Positions 31,819 through 41,401 of a stretch of DNA of 61,135 nucleotides are shown here, piece by piece. Under the pieces are notes generated by a model that was not told the origin of the DNA, did not search any database, and saw nothing but the letters and a program-made list of their open reading frames with translations. Made by a program: the position numbers and the translations under genes. How positions within the stretch are numbered: position 1 is the stretch's first letter; every line of letters begins with the position of its first letter. Location: NCBI GenBank assembly GCA_043497085.1, contig JBIEKI010000022.1; one strand, 5' to 3'. The stretch comes from Thalassobacillus sp043497085. Its GTDB lineage: Bacteria > Bacillota > Bacilli > Bacillales > Halobacillaceae.

Positions 31819-34800
31819 TTACTGAGTCAGTTGATCCAATTCAGCCTGATCGGGGTTTTGCCCTTCTCTATCAGCCTGGATTTTACGGTAACGAGTCATG
31901 CCGGTACCAGCCGGTACGAGCTTACCGATGATGACATTTTCTTTCAAGCCGAGTAGTTCATCACGCTTACCTTTGATTGCCGCATCTGTAAGGACACGTG
32001 TCGTTTCCTGGAAGGAAGCGGCAGATAAGAAGGAATCTGTTTCAAGCGATGCCTTCGTGATACCAAGTAGAACCGGACGTCCAACTGCCGGCTGTCCGCC
32101 TTCCAGCAATGCTTTTTTGTTTGCATCGCGGAATTGGTGGATTTCCAGCAATGAACCAGGTAACACTTCTGTATCTCCGGAATCAAGAACACGAATTTTG
32201 CGAAGCATTTGACGAACCATAACTTCGACGTGTTTATCTCCGATTTCAACCCCTTGCATGCGGTAAACTTTCTGGACTTCTTTCAAGAGATATTCTTGAA
32301 CGCCATCAAGACCGCTGATGGTTAAGAGTTCTTTCGGATCCACAGAACCTTCTGTAAGTTCCTGCCCGGCAGAAACCTGATCGCCGACTGCCACTTTCAT
32401 ACGAGCACCATATGGGGCAGTATACGTACGAGTCTCTACATCGCCTTGTACGACGATTTCTTGTTTTTCCTTAACTTCATTGACTTCCTGTACCGTACCA
32501 TAAATTTCTGAGACGACGGCACGCCCTTTAGGGTTACGGGCTTCGAACAATTCCTGGATACGAGGAAGACCTTGTGTAATATCGTCTCCTGCAACCCCGC
32601 CCGTGTGGAACGTACGCATGGTAAGCTGTGTACCTGGTTCACCAATGGATTGGGCAGCGATGATACCGACTGCTTCTCCAACTTCCACTTCATCACCAGT
32701 AGCCAAGTTACGACCGTAACACTTCTTACAAACCCCATGCCTTGTATTACAAGTGAAGGCTGTACGAATAACGACTTCTTCGATTCCTGATTCGACAATC
32801 TCTTTAGCAACATCCTCAGAAATGACTTCATCACGAGAAGCAAGGATGTCATTAGTTTCCGGATGGCGGATTGTCTGGAACGATGTACGTCCAATCAGAC
32901 GATCGATTAACGGTTCAATCAGTTCGGTTCCTTCTGTCAAGGAGCTGACTGTCAGTCCTCTGTCTGTACCACAATCGTCTTCACGAATGATGACATCCTG
33001 GGCGACATCAACCAGACGACGAGTCAAGTAACCAGAATCGGCTGTTTTCAGTGCGGTATCCGCCAGACCTTTACGAGCACCGTGAGTGGAAATAAAGTAC
33101 TCGAGTACGGTCAAACCTTCACGGAAACTGGATTTGATCGGCAACTCTATGATTCGTCCAGCCGGGTTGGCCATTAGACCACGCATACCCGCAAGCTGGG
33201 TGAAGTTAGATGCGTTACCACGAGCACCCGAGTCACTCATCATAAAGATCGGGTTACGTGGGTTCAAGGATTTCATCAAGCGATTTTGAATATCGTCCTT
33301 GGCTTTGGACCAAACCTCAATAACACGGTCGTATCGTTCTTCTTCGGTAATCAAACCACGACGGAATTGTTTCAATACTTTATCTACTTTAGTCTGGGCT
33401 TCATCCAAAATCTCCTGCTTTTCTGGTAATACGACAACATCGGAAACACCGACCGTCATACCAGCTTTTGTAGAATAGGAGAAACCTAGGTCTTTCATTC
33501 GGTCCAACATTTTGGAAGTTTCACTGATCGAGAACAGTTTAAATACTTGCGCGATGATATCTCCAAGGATACCTTTCTTGAACGGAAGTATTTCCTCCCG
33601 TTTCGCGATTTCCTCTTTGATGTTGGTACCTTTTTCTACAAAGTAATGCTCCGGAGTCTTGATTTCCAGGTTCTCCTGGGTCGGTTCATTCATATACGGG
33701 AATGAAGCCGGGAGCATTTCATTAAATATCAATTTACCTACAGTCGTCAACAAGAGTTGTTGGTTCTGCTTTTCGGTAAAGGTTTCATTATCTAAGGAAC
33801 CTGCATAAACTGCTACACGTGTGTGTAGATGGACATAGCCTGTTTGATATGCAAGTAAAGCTTCATTCAAGTCTTTGAAGACCATTCCTTCACCAACAGC
33901 ACCAGGTCGTTCCATAGTCAGGTAGTAGTTACCCAATACCATATCCTGCGATGGTGTAACAACCGGTTTCCCATCCTTAGGGTTCAGGATGTTTTGTGCT
34001 GCCAGCATCAAAATACGTGCTTCAGCTTGAGCTTCCGCAGAAAGTGGTACGTGTACCGCCATCTGGTCACCGTCAAAGTCAGCGTTATAGGCTGTACATA
34101 CTAACGGGTGCAAACGGATTGCTCTTCCTTCGACCAATACTGGTTCGAAGGCTTGGATACCAAGACGGTGCAATGTAGGGGCACGGTTCAATAAGACCGG
34201 ATGCTCCTTGATTACATCTTCGAGTACGTCCCATACCTCTGGGTGGATACGTTCGATTTTGCGCTTGGCAGATTTGATGTTGTGCGCCAATCCACGCTCA
34301 ACCAATTCTTTCATAACAAATGGTTTGAACAATTCAAGCGCCATTTCTTTCGGCAGTCCACACTGATACATCTTCAAGTTTGGACCAACCACGATAACCG
34401 AACGACCTGAATAGTCGACACGCTTACCGAGCAAGTTCTGACGGAAACGTCCTTGCTTCCCTTTCAGCATATGAGAAAGAGATTTCAATGGACGGTTACC
34501 AGGACCAGTCACCGGTCGACCGCGTCTGCCATTGTCAATCAAAGCATCGACAGCTTCTTGCAGCATCCGTTTTTCGTTTTGGACAATGATGCTTGGAGCT
34601 CCAAGATCCAATAAACGCTTCAAGCGGTTGTTACGATTGATCACACGACGGTATAGATCGTTAAGGTCAGATGTCGCAAAACGTCCACCATCCAACTGTA
34701 CCATCGGACGAAGCTCCGGTGGAATGACAGGTAAAACATCAAGAATCATCCAGGATGGATCATTTCCGGAATGACGGAATGCTTCCAATACTTCCAGGCG

Positions 34801-35424
34801 CTTGATCGCGCGTGTGCGGCGTTGACCCTGGGCAGTTTTCAGCTCTTCTTTCAGCATATCTACTTCTTTATCAAGATTGATATCTGAAAGTAACTTACGG
34901 ATAGCTTCAGCACCCATTTGGGCACCGAAATTCTTACCATATTTTTCACGATACGCACGGTATTCCTTTTCCGATAACAGCTGCTTTTTATCAAGTGCCG
35001 TTTCGCCTGGATCTGTCACAATGTAAGCGGCAAAGTAGATAACTTCTTCCAATGCACGCGGAGACATATCCAAAACAAGACCCATACGGCTTGGAATTCC
35101 TTTGAAATACCAGATGTGAGAGACAGGGGCAGCTAGTTCAAGGTGCCCCATACGCTCACGGCGAACTTTAGCTTTCGTTACTTCTACGCCACAACGGTCA
35201 CAAACCACACCTTTGTAGCGTACACGTTTATACTTTCCACAATGGCATTCCCAGTCCTTTGTAGGACCGAAAATACGCTCGCAGAACAGGCCGTCTTTTT
35301 CCGGTTTCAAAGTACGGTAGTTGATCGTTTCCGGTTTCTTGACCTCACCGAATGACCAAGAACGTATCTTGTCCGGTGACGCCAAGCCTATTTTCATATA
35401 CTCAAAATTATTTACATCTAGCAA
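31819..35424 (-). CDS. rpoC: RNA polymerase beta' subunit
   Basis: This 1201-residue catalytic subunit starts at TTG (35422-35424) with SD GGAGGT. N-terminal zinc site CHCGKYKRVRYKGVVCDRCG (four Cys), the active-site NADFDGDQMAVH (three Asp for Mg), bridge-helix region SDSGARGNASNFTQLAGMRG, and the second zinc cluster (CGTD, CNTRHGVCKKCYG) are all present. It follows rpoB by 69 nt. Length is close to B. subtilis (1199). Confidence 0.99.
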   Translation of the reverse strand: MLDVNNFEYMKIGLASPDKIRSWSFGEVKKPETINYRTLKPEKDGLFCERIFGPTKDWECHCGKYKRVRYKGVVCDRCGVEVTKAKVRRERMGHLELAAPVSHIWYFKGIPSRMGLVLDMSPRALEEVIYFAAYIVTDPGETALDKKQLLSEKEYRAYREKYGKNFGAQMGAEAIRKLLSDINLDKEVDMLKEELKTAQGQRRTRAIKRLEVLEAFRHSGNDPSWMILDVLPVIPPELRPMVQLDGGRFATSDLNDLYRRVINRNNRLKRLLDLGAPSIIVQNEKRMLQEAVDALIDNGRRGRPVTGPGNRPLKSLSHMLKGKQGRFRQNLLGKRVDYSGRSVIVVGPNLKMYQCGLPKEMALELFKPFVMKELVERGLAHNIKSAKRKIERIHPEVWDVLEDVIKEHPVLLNRAPTLHRLGIQAFEPVLVEGRAIRLHPLVCTAYNADFDGDQMAVHVPLSAEAQAEARILMLAAQNILNPKDGKPVVTPSQDMVLGNYYLTMERPGAVGEGMVFKDLNEALLAYQTGYVHLHTRVAVYAGSLDNETFTEKQNQQLLLTTVGKLIFNEMLPASFPYMNEPTQENLEIKTPEHYFVEKGTNIKEEIAKREEILPFKKGILGDIIAQVFKLFSISETSKMLDRMKDLGFSYSTKAGMTVGVSDVVVLPEKQEILDEAQTKVDKVLKQFRRGLITEEERYDRVIEVWSKAKDDIQNRLMKSLNPRNPIFMMSDSGARGNASNFTQLAGMRGLMANPAGRIIELPIKSSFREGLTVLEYFISTHGARKGLADTALKTADSGYLTRRLVDVAQDVIIREDDCGTDRGLTVSSLTEGTELIEPLIDRLIGRTSFQTIRHPETNDILASRDEVISEDVAKEIVESGIEEVVIRTAFTCNTRHGVCKKCYGRNLATGDEVEVGEAVGIIAAQSIGEPGTQLTMRTFHTGGVAGDDITQGLPRIQELFEARNPKGRAVVSEIYGTVQEVNEVKEKQEIVVQGDVETRTYTAPYGARMKVAVGDQVSAGQELTEGSVDPKELLTISGLDGVQEYLLKEVQKVYRMQGVEIGDKHVEVMVRQMLRKIRVLDSGDTEVLPGSLLEIHQFRDANKKALLEGGQPAVGRPVLLGITKASLETDSFLSAASFQETTRVLTDAAIKGKRDELLGLKENVIIGKLVPAGTGMTRYRKIQADREGQNPDQAELDQLTQ

Positions 35425-35493
35425 GGGGCCTACCTCCCTTTTAGTATCCAGGTTTCCCTAAGCTTAGAACATCAGGACTGTTGCTAAGAGTTT

Positions 35494-38400
35494 TTATTCT
35501 TCCGGGTCGAGATTCAGATTTTCAGAAGCTTTTGTTTCTTCTTCTTCAATATCTCTCATTTCGATCTCTGATTCGTCACCTGCCAGGATCTTCACGTCCA
35601 TACCTAGGCTTTGCAGCTCTTTGATTAGAACTTTGAAGGATTCTGGTACACCAGGTTCTGGAACATTTTCACCTTTGACGATAGCTTCATAAGTCTTGAC
35701 ACGACCGACAACATCATCTGATTTAACGGTAAGAATTTCTTGAAGGGTATAAGCTGCACCGTATGCTTCCAGTGCCCATACCTCCATCTCACCGAAACGC
35801 TGTCCACCAAATTGTGCCTTACCACCTAATGGCTGTTGTGTAACCAAGGAATAAGGACCGGTAGAACGGGCATGAAGTTTGTCATCAACCATGTGTGCCA
35901 GTTTGATCATATACATGACACCGACAGATATACGGTTATCGAAAGGTTCGCCTGTGCGTCCATCATAAAGGATGGTCTTTGCATCACGCGGCATTCCAGC
36001 TTCTTCAAGTGTTTCCCAAACATCTTCTTCGCGTGCCCCGTCAAAGACTGGCGTCGCTACTTTAATACCTAGCTGACGAGCAGCCATTCCCAAGTGCAAT
36101 TCAAGCACCTGACCGATATTCATACGAGAAGGAACACCAAGCGGGTTCAACATGACATCGACTGGTGTGCCATCTGGAAGGAATGGCATATCTTCTTCAG
36201 GCAAGATCTTGGAGATGACACCTTTGTTACCATGTCGGCCGGCCATCTTGTCACCTTCAGAGATTTTACGTTTCTGTACGATATAGACACGAACAAGCTG
36301 GTTGACACCAGGAGGGAGTTCGTCTCCGTCTTCACGGTTGAAGATTTTCACGTCTAACACAATACCACCTGCACCATGTGGTACACGGAGAGAGGTATCG
36401 CGAACTTCACGGGCCTTTTCCCCGAAAATCGCATGCAATAGACGCTCTTCTGCAGAAAGTTCGGTCACACCCTTAGGAGTAACTTTACCTACTAGCAAGT
36501 CGCCATCGCTGACCTCAGCACCAACACGGATAATACCGCGGGAATCTAAATCTTTTAGTGCCTCTTCCCCGACGTTCGGGATATCGCGTGTGATTTCTTC
36601 CGGTCCCAGCTTCGTATCACGAGCTTCTGACTCATACTCTTCAATATGAACAGAAGTATAAACATCATCTTTTACCAGACGTTCACTCATGATGACCGCA
36701 TCCTCATAGTTATAACCATCCCATGTCATGAAGGCTACAAGCGGGTTCTGCCCAAGAGCCAGTTCACCTTTATCCATGGAAGGACCATCAGCGAGGATTT
36801 CACCCTTCGTTACACGATCTCCTTTAGATACGATTGGACGCTGGTTATAGCAAGTTCCCTGGTTGGAACGAATGAATTTTTGCAGACGGTAACGATCCAG
36901 GTCGCCCTCTACTTCTTTACCATCAACTTCAGAGATGCGACGCACGTGGATTTCTTTCGCTTCCACACGCTCAACTATCCCTTCATGACGGTTGATGACG
37001 GCTGCACCCGAGTCTTTACCATTCACATATTCCATGCCGGTTCCGACAATTGGAGAATCCGGGTTCAACAATGGTACTGCCTGACGCTGCATGTTCGCAC
37101 CCATCAAGGAACGGTTGGAGTCATCATTTTCCAAGAAAGGAATACATGCTGTCGCAGCTGAAACGACCTGCTTTGGTGATACGTCCATGTAATCAAGACG
37201 GTCACGGCTGACGACTGTGTTTTCACCACGGAAACGGGCAATAACCTCTGCATCTGTGAAAGAGCCGTCCTCTTCCAACTTAGCATTTGCCTGAGCTACC
37301 ACGTAGTTATCTTCTTCATCGGCAGTCAAGTAGTCGATTTGAGCAGTAACCTTATTGGTATCTGGATCAACTCTACGGTATGGCGTTTCAATAAATCCGA
37401 ACTCGTTTACCTTCGCATAAGAAGAAAGCGAGTTGATCAGACCAATGTTCGGTCCCTCTGGTGTTTCAATCGGACACATACGTCCATAGTGGGAATAGTG
37501 TACGTCACGTACTTCAAAGCCGGCGCGTTCACGTGTCAAACCACCCGGTCCAAGTGCAGATAAACGACGTTTATGTGTTAGCTCTGCTAATGGGTTGGTC
37601 TGATCCATAAATTGAGACAGCTGGGAGCTTCCGAAAAACTCTTTGATTGATGCAATAACCGGACGGATATTGATCAACTGCTGCGGTGTAATCGAAGACG
37701 TGTCCTGGATAGACATACGTTCACGTACCACACGCTCCATACGGGACAACCCGATACGGAACTGGTTTTGCAGCAACTCACCGACCGAACGTAAACGACG
37801 GTTTCCTAAGTGGTCAATATCATCGGTATCCCCAACCTGGTGAAGCAGGTTGAAGAAATAGCTGATGGAAGAAAGGATATCAGCAGGAGTGATGTTTTTG
37901 ACAGTTTTATCGATATTTGAGTTGCCGATTACATTGATAGACCGTTCCCCTTCCGGATCGGTAGGATCGACAATCTTAATGGATTGTACCTTGATCGGAT
38001 CTTCCAGCACCCCTTCATGAGGTTCAAGAATCTCTTCTCCAGTATTTTCATCCTGACCTTCCAAATAAGGAAGTAGTTTGTTCAATAAACGACGGTCAAT
38101 TTTGTCCCCTTTATCAGCTAAAACTTCACCAGTTTCTTCGTCTACTAAAGTTTCTGCTAATGTTTGGTTGAACAAACGGTTTTTAATATGAAGCTTTTTG
38201 TTCATTTTATATCGACCAACACGAGCAAGGTCATAACGCTTTGGATCAAAGAATCTGGAAACCAGTAAACTCTTCGCATTTTCAACCGTTGGCGGTTCAC
38301 CAGGGCGAAGACGTTCATAGATTTCAAGAAGCGCTTTTTCGCTATTCTCGGTATTGTCTTTTTCTAATGTGTTTTTCAGATATTCATTGTCTCCGATAAG

Positions 38401-39027
38401 ATCAATGATCTCCTGGTCTGTACCAAAGCCGAGCGCACGCAAAAGAACCGTAATTGGCAGCTTTCGAGTACGGTCGATACGAACGTGGACGACATCCTTT
38501 GCATCCGTTTCGAACTCTAACCATGCACCACGGTTTGGAATGACGGTGGCCGTATAGCCTTTTTTACCGTTTTTATCAATTTTTTTATTGAAATATACGC
38601 TTGGTGAGCGGACAAGCTGTGATACGATAACACGCTCTGCACCATTAATGACAAATGTACCTGTATCTGTCATCAATGGGAAATCACCCATGAATACTTC
38701 CTGCTCTTTTACCTCGCCTGTCTCATTATTCAACAAACGAACCTTCACTCGTAAAGGAGCATTGTAGGTGACGTCTCTATCTTTCGATTCGTCTACAGGA
38801 TATTTAGGCTCACCTAAACTATAATCTACAAATTCCAGCGATAGATTACCGGTGAAATCCTCGATTGGTGAAATATCCTGAAACATTTCTTTCAGACCTT
38901 CCTCTAAGAACCACTCATAAGAAGCGGTCTGAATTTCAATCAAGTTAGGTAATTCTAGTACTTCACTGATGCGCGCATAACTTCTGCGTTGGCGGTGTCG
39001 TCCATACTGAACTAGTTGACCTGTCAA
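35494..39027 (-). CDS. rpoB: RNA polymerase beta subunit
   Basis: This catalytic-core subunit (1177 residues from the chosen start) has the rifampicin-binding region GSSQLSQFMDQTNPLAELTH with wild-type residues, plus PIETPEGPNIGL and the C-terminal GGQRFGEMEVWALEA. A GTG three codons upstream lies inside the SD (GAGGGGTGA); the TTG at 39025-39027 is correctly spaced and gives the bacillar start MTGQLVQYGRHRQRRSYARI. The leader has a terminator-like hairpin described separately. Confidence 0.98.
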   Translation of the reverse strand: MTGQLVQYGRHRQRRSYARISEVLELPNLIEIQTASYEWFLEEGLKEMFQDISPIEDFTGNLSLEFVDYSLGEPKYPVDESKDRDVTYNAPLRVKVRLLNNETGEVKEQEVFMGDFPLMTDTGTFVINGAERVIVSQLVRSPSVYFNKKIDKNGKKGYTATVIPNRGAWLEFETDAKDVVHVRIDRTRKLPITVLLRALGFGTDQEIIDLIGDNEYLKNTLEKDNTENSEKALLEIYERLRPGEPPTVENAKSLLVSRFFDPKRYDLARVGRYKMNKKLHIKNRLFNQTLAETLVDEETGEVLADKGDKIDRRLLNKLLPYLEGQDENTGEEILEPHEGVLEDPIKVQSIKIVDPTDPEGERSINVIGNSNIDKTVKNITPADILSSISYFFNLLHQVGDTDDIDHLGNRRLRSVGELLQNQFRIGLSRMERVVRERMSIQDTSSITPQQLINIRPVIASIKEFFGSSQLSQFMDQTNPLAELTHKRRLSALGPGGLTRERAGFEVRDVHYSHYGRMCPIETPEGPNIGLINSLSSYAKVNEFGFIETPYRRVDPDTNKVTAQIDYLTADEEDNYVVAQANAKLEEDGSFTDAEVIARFRGENTVVSRDRLDYMDVSPKQVVSAATACIPFLENDDSNRSLMGANMQRQAVPLLNPDSPIVGTGMEYVNGKDSGAAVINRHEGIVERVEAKEIHVRRISEVDGKEVEGDLDRYRLQKFIRSNQGTCYNQRPIVSKGDRVTKGEILADGPSMDKGELALGQNPLVAFMTWDGYNYEDAVIMSERLVKDDVYTSVHIEEYESEARDTKLGPEEITRDIPNVGEEALKDLDSRGIIRVGAEVSDGDLLVGKVTPKGVTELSAEERLLHAIFGEKAREVRDTSLRVPHGAGGIVLDVKIFNREDGDELPPGVNQLVRVYIVQKRKISEGDKMAGRHGNKGVISKILPEEDMPFLPDGTPVDVMLNPLGVPSRMNIGQVLELHLGMAARQLGIKVATPVFDGAREEDVWETLEEAGMPRDAKTILYDGRTGEPFDNRISVGVMYMIKLAHMVDDKLHARSTGPYSLVTQQPLGGKAQFGGQRFGEMEVWALEAYGAAYTLQEILTVKSDDVVGRVKTYEAIVKGENVPEPGVPESFKVLIKELQSLGMDVKILAGDESEIEMRDIEEEETKASENLNLDPEE

Positions 39028-39425
39028 CTGCTTCACCCCTCAAATCAAGCATTTTAATAATAAAAGCGGAAGTATATCGGCTGATAGCGAGTATTCAACT
39101 TCCCACTTTCAATCTTACGTAAAAAGGGTCCGGCAAACATGCCGAACAAGCTTATGGAAGCTAATGTCGACCACAAGCTGATATATATTGTCACCCGCAA
39201 AAGCGGATGGAATCTAAAAACAAGAAACTTCATTTCTCTCTAACGTTAGACAAAAAAGAAACGTTCTTCTATCATAGAAAAAAACCGTATTTCACCCTAT
39301 TGTTTTCTTCGATTTTACCATTGTGAACCGCGTTCACTAATTTTATACATAAAATGCGAAAAAACCCTTGACATAGGAGTGCATATATAGGCATTTTCCA
39401 ATAATAGCATAAACGATTAACCCAG
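39028..39425 (-). promoter_or_regulatory. rpoB leader / rsmC-rpoB interval
   Basis: About 400 bp without a gene. It is A/T-rich in its upstream half (39250-39400), where TATAAAAT near 39345 may be part of a promoter with no clear -35. It contains the 10-bp palindrome CTAACGTTAG (about 39240) and a terminator-like hairpin at 39121-39147. The distance suggests a long rpoB leader. Confidence 0.6.
39121..39147 (-). terminator. possible attenuator in the rpoB leader
   Basis: On the minus strand GTTCGGC-ATGTTT-GCCGGAC (seven pairs, one G-U) is followed by CCTTTTTACG. It sits 95-120 nt before the rpoB start. The T run is short, so partial termination is more likely than full. Confidence 0.5.
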
Positions 39426-40028
39426 TCAAACCTTTTTAGCTCGGAAGATATAATATCTTTTTTGCTTATCTACTACTTCTACCTCGCTAAATAATTCTTC
39501 CAGTTTTTTGCGTGCAGAAGGAGCACCTTGTTTTTTCTGAATGACCACCCAGAGTTCTCCCTTATCAACCAAAGATCGATAAGCGTCTTCAAACATAGCA
39601 TGAACTACTTTCTTCCCCGCTCGAATAGGAGGGTTGGTCAAGACTGCTGCAAATGTAATATCTTGTACATTGCTTAATCGGTCGCTGACTTCCACCACTA
39701 CATTGGATATGTCATTTTGCTCCGCATTTTTCCGTGACAACTCTACCGCACGTTCGTTTATATCTACCATATAAACCTTTCGTCCGGGATGGACTTTTGC
39801 CAGAGTCAAGCCAATCGGTCCATAGCCACAGCCTAAATCCAAAAAGCCACCATCTACTTCCGGAGCTTCAAAAGCTTCGATTAAAACACGGGAGCCAAAG
39901 TCTATTTCCTTTTTCGAAAAAACTGCATTATCCGTGGTAAAACGCAAAGTCTCTCCTTTGAGCGTATATTCCCATGTCCGCTCCTCACTGGGAGCATCAG
40001 TTTTATTGGAATAATAGTGTTCGGTCAT
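39426..40028 (-). CDS. ybxB: class I SAM-dependent methyltransferase (RsmC-like, YbxB)
   Basis: This 200-residue methyltransferase has the SAM motif LDLGCGYGPIG (about 64-74), acidic loop VDINERAVELS and catalytic TNPPIRAGK, the pattern of RsmC/RlmG small-domain rRNA guanine-N2 methyltransferases. The rRNA target in bacilli is inferred. The ATG at 40026-40028 is 7 nt after AGGTG and better than the ATG two codons upstream. It lies between rplL and rpoB, the B. subtilis ybxB position. Repeat copy 2 and a small hairpin lie upstream. Confidence 0.92.
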   Translation of the reverse strand: MTEHYYSNKTDAPSEERTWEYTLKGETLRFTTDNAVFSKKEIDFGSRVLIEAFEAPEVDGGFLDLGCGYGPIGLTLAKVHPGRKVYMVDINERAVELSRKNAEQNDISNVVVEVSDRLSNVQDITFAAVLTNPPIRAGKKVVHAMFEDAYRSLVDKGELWVVIQKKQGAPSARKKLEELFSEVEVVDKQKRYYIFRAKKV

Positions 40029-40075
40029 TTTCATGCACCTGCTTCTTACTGGAATAGATAATCACGTTTGGCAAA

Positions 40076-40088
40076 ACCCGGCTCGGGT
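40076..40088 (-). other. short hairpin upstream of rsmC/ybxB
   Basis: The minus strand shows ACCCG-AGC-CGGGT followed by TTTTGCC. It looks like a very small terminator but the stem is only five pairs. It separates repeat copy 2 from the ybxB start. Confidence 0.35.
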
Positions 40089-40090
40089 AA

Positions 40091-40167
40091 TCGCCAATCC
40101 TTATGTGGAAAGTCTTAGTTTTCCTTAAGCTTTAATCTTTAACAAAGTTAAGCTTCCCTAATATATA
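40091..40167 (-). repeat. terminator-linked palindromic repeat, copy 2
   Basis: It follows the rplL terminator directly. It shares TTAACTTTGTTAAAGATTAAA, read in two parts (TTAACTTTGTT and AAAGATTAAA), and the trailing ACTAAGACTTTC and CATAAG..ATTGGCGA blocks with copies 1 and 3. The distal ATTGGCGA block is shared only with copy 3. It is the most diverged copy (AAGCTTAA in place of AAGTTTAA). Confidence 0.8.
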
Positions 40168-40170
40168 AGA

Positions 40171-40202
40171 AAAAGAAAGCTCGCCGATGAACAGCGAGCT
40201 TT
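40171..40202 (-). terminator. terminator of rplJ-rplL
   Basis: The minus-strand stem AAAGCTCGC / GCGAGCTTT with a 9-nt loop is followed by CTTTTTC. It begins 18 nt after the rplL stop. Confidence 0.9.
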
Positions 40203-40219
40203 ACCTCTCAAGCATGAAA

Positions 40220-40582
40220 TTACTTAACTTCTACAGAAGCGCCTGCTTCTTCTAGCTTACCTTTGATTTCTTCAGCATCTTCTTTAGAAATGCCTTCTTT
40301 GATAGCGCCAGGAGCGTTATCAACTAGATCTTTAGCATCTTTAAGTCCAAGACCAGTGATTTCACGAACAGCTTTTACGACTTTGATCTTGGAGCTACCA
40401 GCGCTCTCAAGTACTACGTCGAATTCTGTTTGTTCTTCAGCAGCTTCAGCTGCACCGCCGCCACCGACTGCAACTGGTGCTGCAGCAGTTACTCCGAATT
40501 CTTCTTCAATAGCTTTAACTAGATCGTTAAGCTCAAGAACTGACATTTCTTTAATCGCTTCAATAATTTGTTCATGACTCAT
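40220..40582 (-). CDS. rplL: 50S ribosomal protein L7/L12
   Basis: This 120-residue stalk protein has an N-terminal dimerisation helix (IEAIKEMSVLELNDLVKAIE), an Ala/Gly hinge (AAPVAVGGGGAAEAAEE) and the C-terminal factor-binding domain (GLGLKDAKDLVDNAPGAIKE). It recruits translational GTPases. It is co-transcribed with rplJ and terminated at 40171-40202. Confidence 0.99.
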   Translation of the reverse strand: MSHEQIIEAIKEMSVLELNDLVKAIEEEFGVTAAAPVAVGGGGAAEAAEEQTEFDVVLESAGSSKIKVVKAVREITGLGLKDAKDLVDNAPGAIKEGISKEDAEEIKGKLEEAGASVEVK

Positions 40583-40641
40583 GATTAAGTTCCTCCTTAA
40601 AATTGTTTGTTTTATAATTTAATCGTAACCAGAAAACGCTA

Positions 40642-41142
40642 TTAAGCGCCTTGTTCTTCTTTTTGCTCGGCAACTGCTTTTGTAACGTAAGCGAAGTTGC
40701 GTACAGGTGCTTGAAGCACGCTGAGTAGCATAGATACAAGACCTTCGTAGTTTGGAAGATCTGCAAGTTCCTTGATTTGCTCAAGGCTAGCTACGTTACC
40801 TTCGATGACACCGCCTTTGATCTCCAGCGCATCATGATCCTTAGCGAAGTTGTTAAGGATTTTGGCAGGTGCTACTACATCCTCATCACTGAAAGCAATA
40901 GCTGTAGGGCCCACCAATGTTTCATTAAGCTCTGAAAGCTCTGCTTCTTCAGTAGCACGGCGAGTCATTGTGTTTTTGTACACTTTGAAATCAACGCCTG
41001 CTTCACGAAGCTGCTGGCGAAGCTCAGTCACTTCTGCAACATCAAGCCCGCGGTAATCTACAAGGATGGTAGACTTACTATTGCGAAGCTTGTCAGCAAT
41101 TTCAGATACAATCTGTTTTTTGTGCTCGATAATTTTGCTCAT
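40642..41142 (-). CDS. rplJ: 50S ribosomal protein L10
   Basis: This 166-residue stalk base protein binds 23S rRNA and carries L7/L12 dimers on its C-terminal helix. Blocks DKLRNSKSTILVDYRGLDV and KVYKNTMTRRA are diagnostic. Of two adjacent ATGs after AGGAGG, the second (41140-41142) has the better spacing and gives the B. subtilis length. It is preceded by the L10 leader. Confidence 0.98.
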   Translation of the reverse strand: MSKIIEHKKQIVSEIADKLRNSKSTILVDYRGLDVAEVTELRQQLREAGVDFKVYKNTMTRRATEEAELSELNETLVGPTAIAFSDEDVVAPAKILNNFAKDHDALEIKGGVIEGNVASLEQIKELADLPNYEGLVSMLLSVLQAPVRNFAYVTKAVAEQKEEQGA

Positions 41143-41218
41143 CATTCCACCTCCTATTGACTTTTCATCATACCGCCAGGTGCCCAATTCATTTTTAAAC
41201 GGCAAGTGTTAAAGATGA

Positions 41219-41335
41219 AAAAAGCCCCCATGTAGACATGGAGGCTTTGGTGAGAAACGACATACGAACAATCGCTTCGTTTATTCACACACCTCGGTAG
41301 GAAATTAAGCGTCAGCGCGCACCTACTGTCTACGG
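41219..41335 (-). promoter_or_regulatory. L10 (rplJ) leader RNA
   Basis: The leader has the characteristic CAGTAGGTG ... TTCCTACCGAGGTG pairing region (about 41290-41335) followed by a terminator hairpin (GCCTCCATG / CATGGGGGC, one G-U, then six T; 41219-41248). L10-L12 binding is known to favour termination or reduce expression in bacilli. Recognised from the conserved segments and genomic position. Confidence 0.88.
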
Positions 41336-41365
41336 TATAACGTATTTATTTAAACAACATTATCC

Positions 41366-41394
41366 ATTATATTTGTTATGCTTTAAAAAGTCAA
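41366..41394 (-). promoter_or_regulatory. promoter of rplJ-rplL
   Basis: The minus strand has TTGACT (41389-41394), a 17-nt spacer and TATAAT (41366-41371). It lies right after the rplA stop and drives the L10 leader. Confidence 0.88.
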
Positions 41395-41401
41395 CAGCGA
41401 A

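Noticed and set aside
36646..37161. 171-codon plus-strand frame opposite rpoB
   Set aside because: Antisense shadow of rpoB with no initiation signal or family similarity.
35494..39027. Possible rifampicin-resistance changes in rpoB
   Set aside because: The cluster I region reads as wild type (GSSQLSQFMDQTNPLAELTH).
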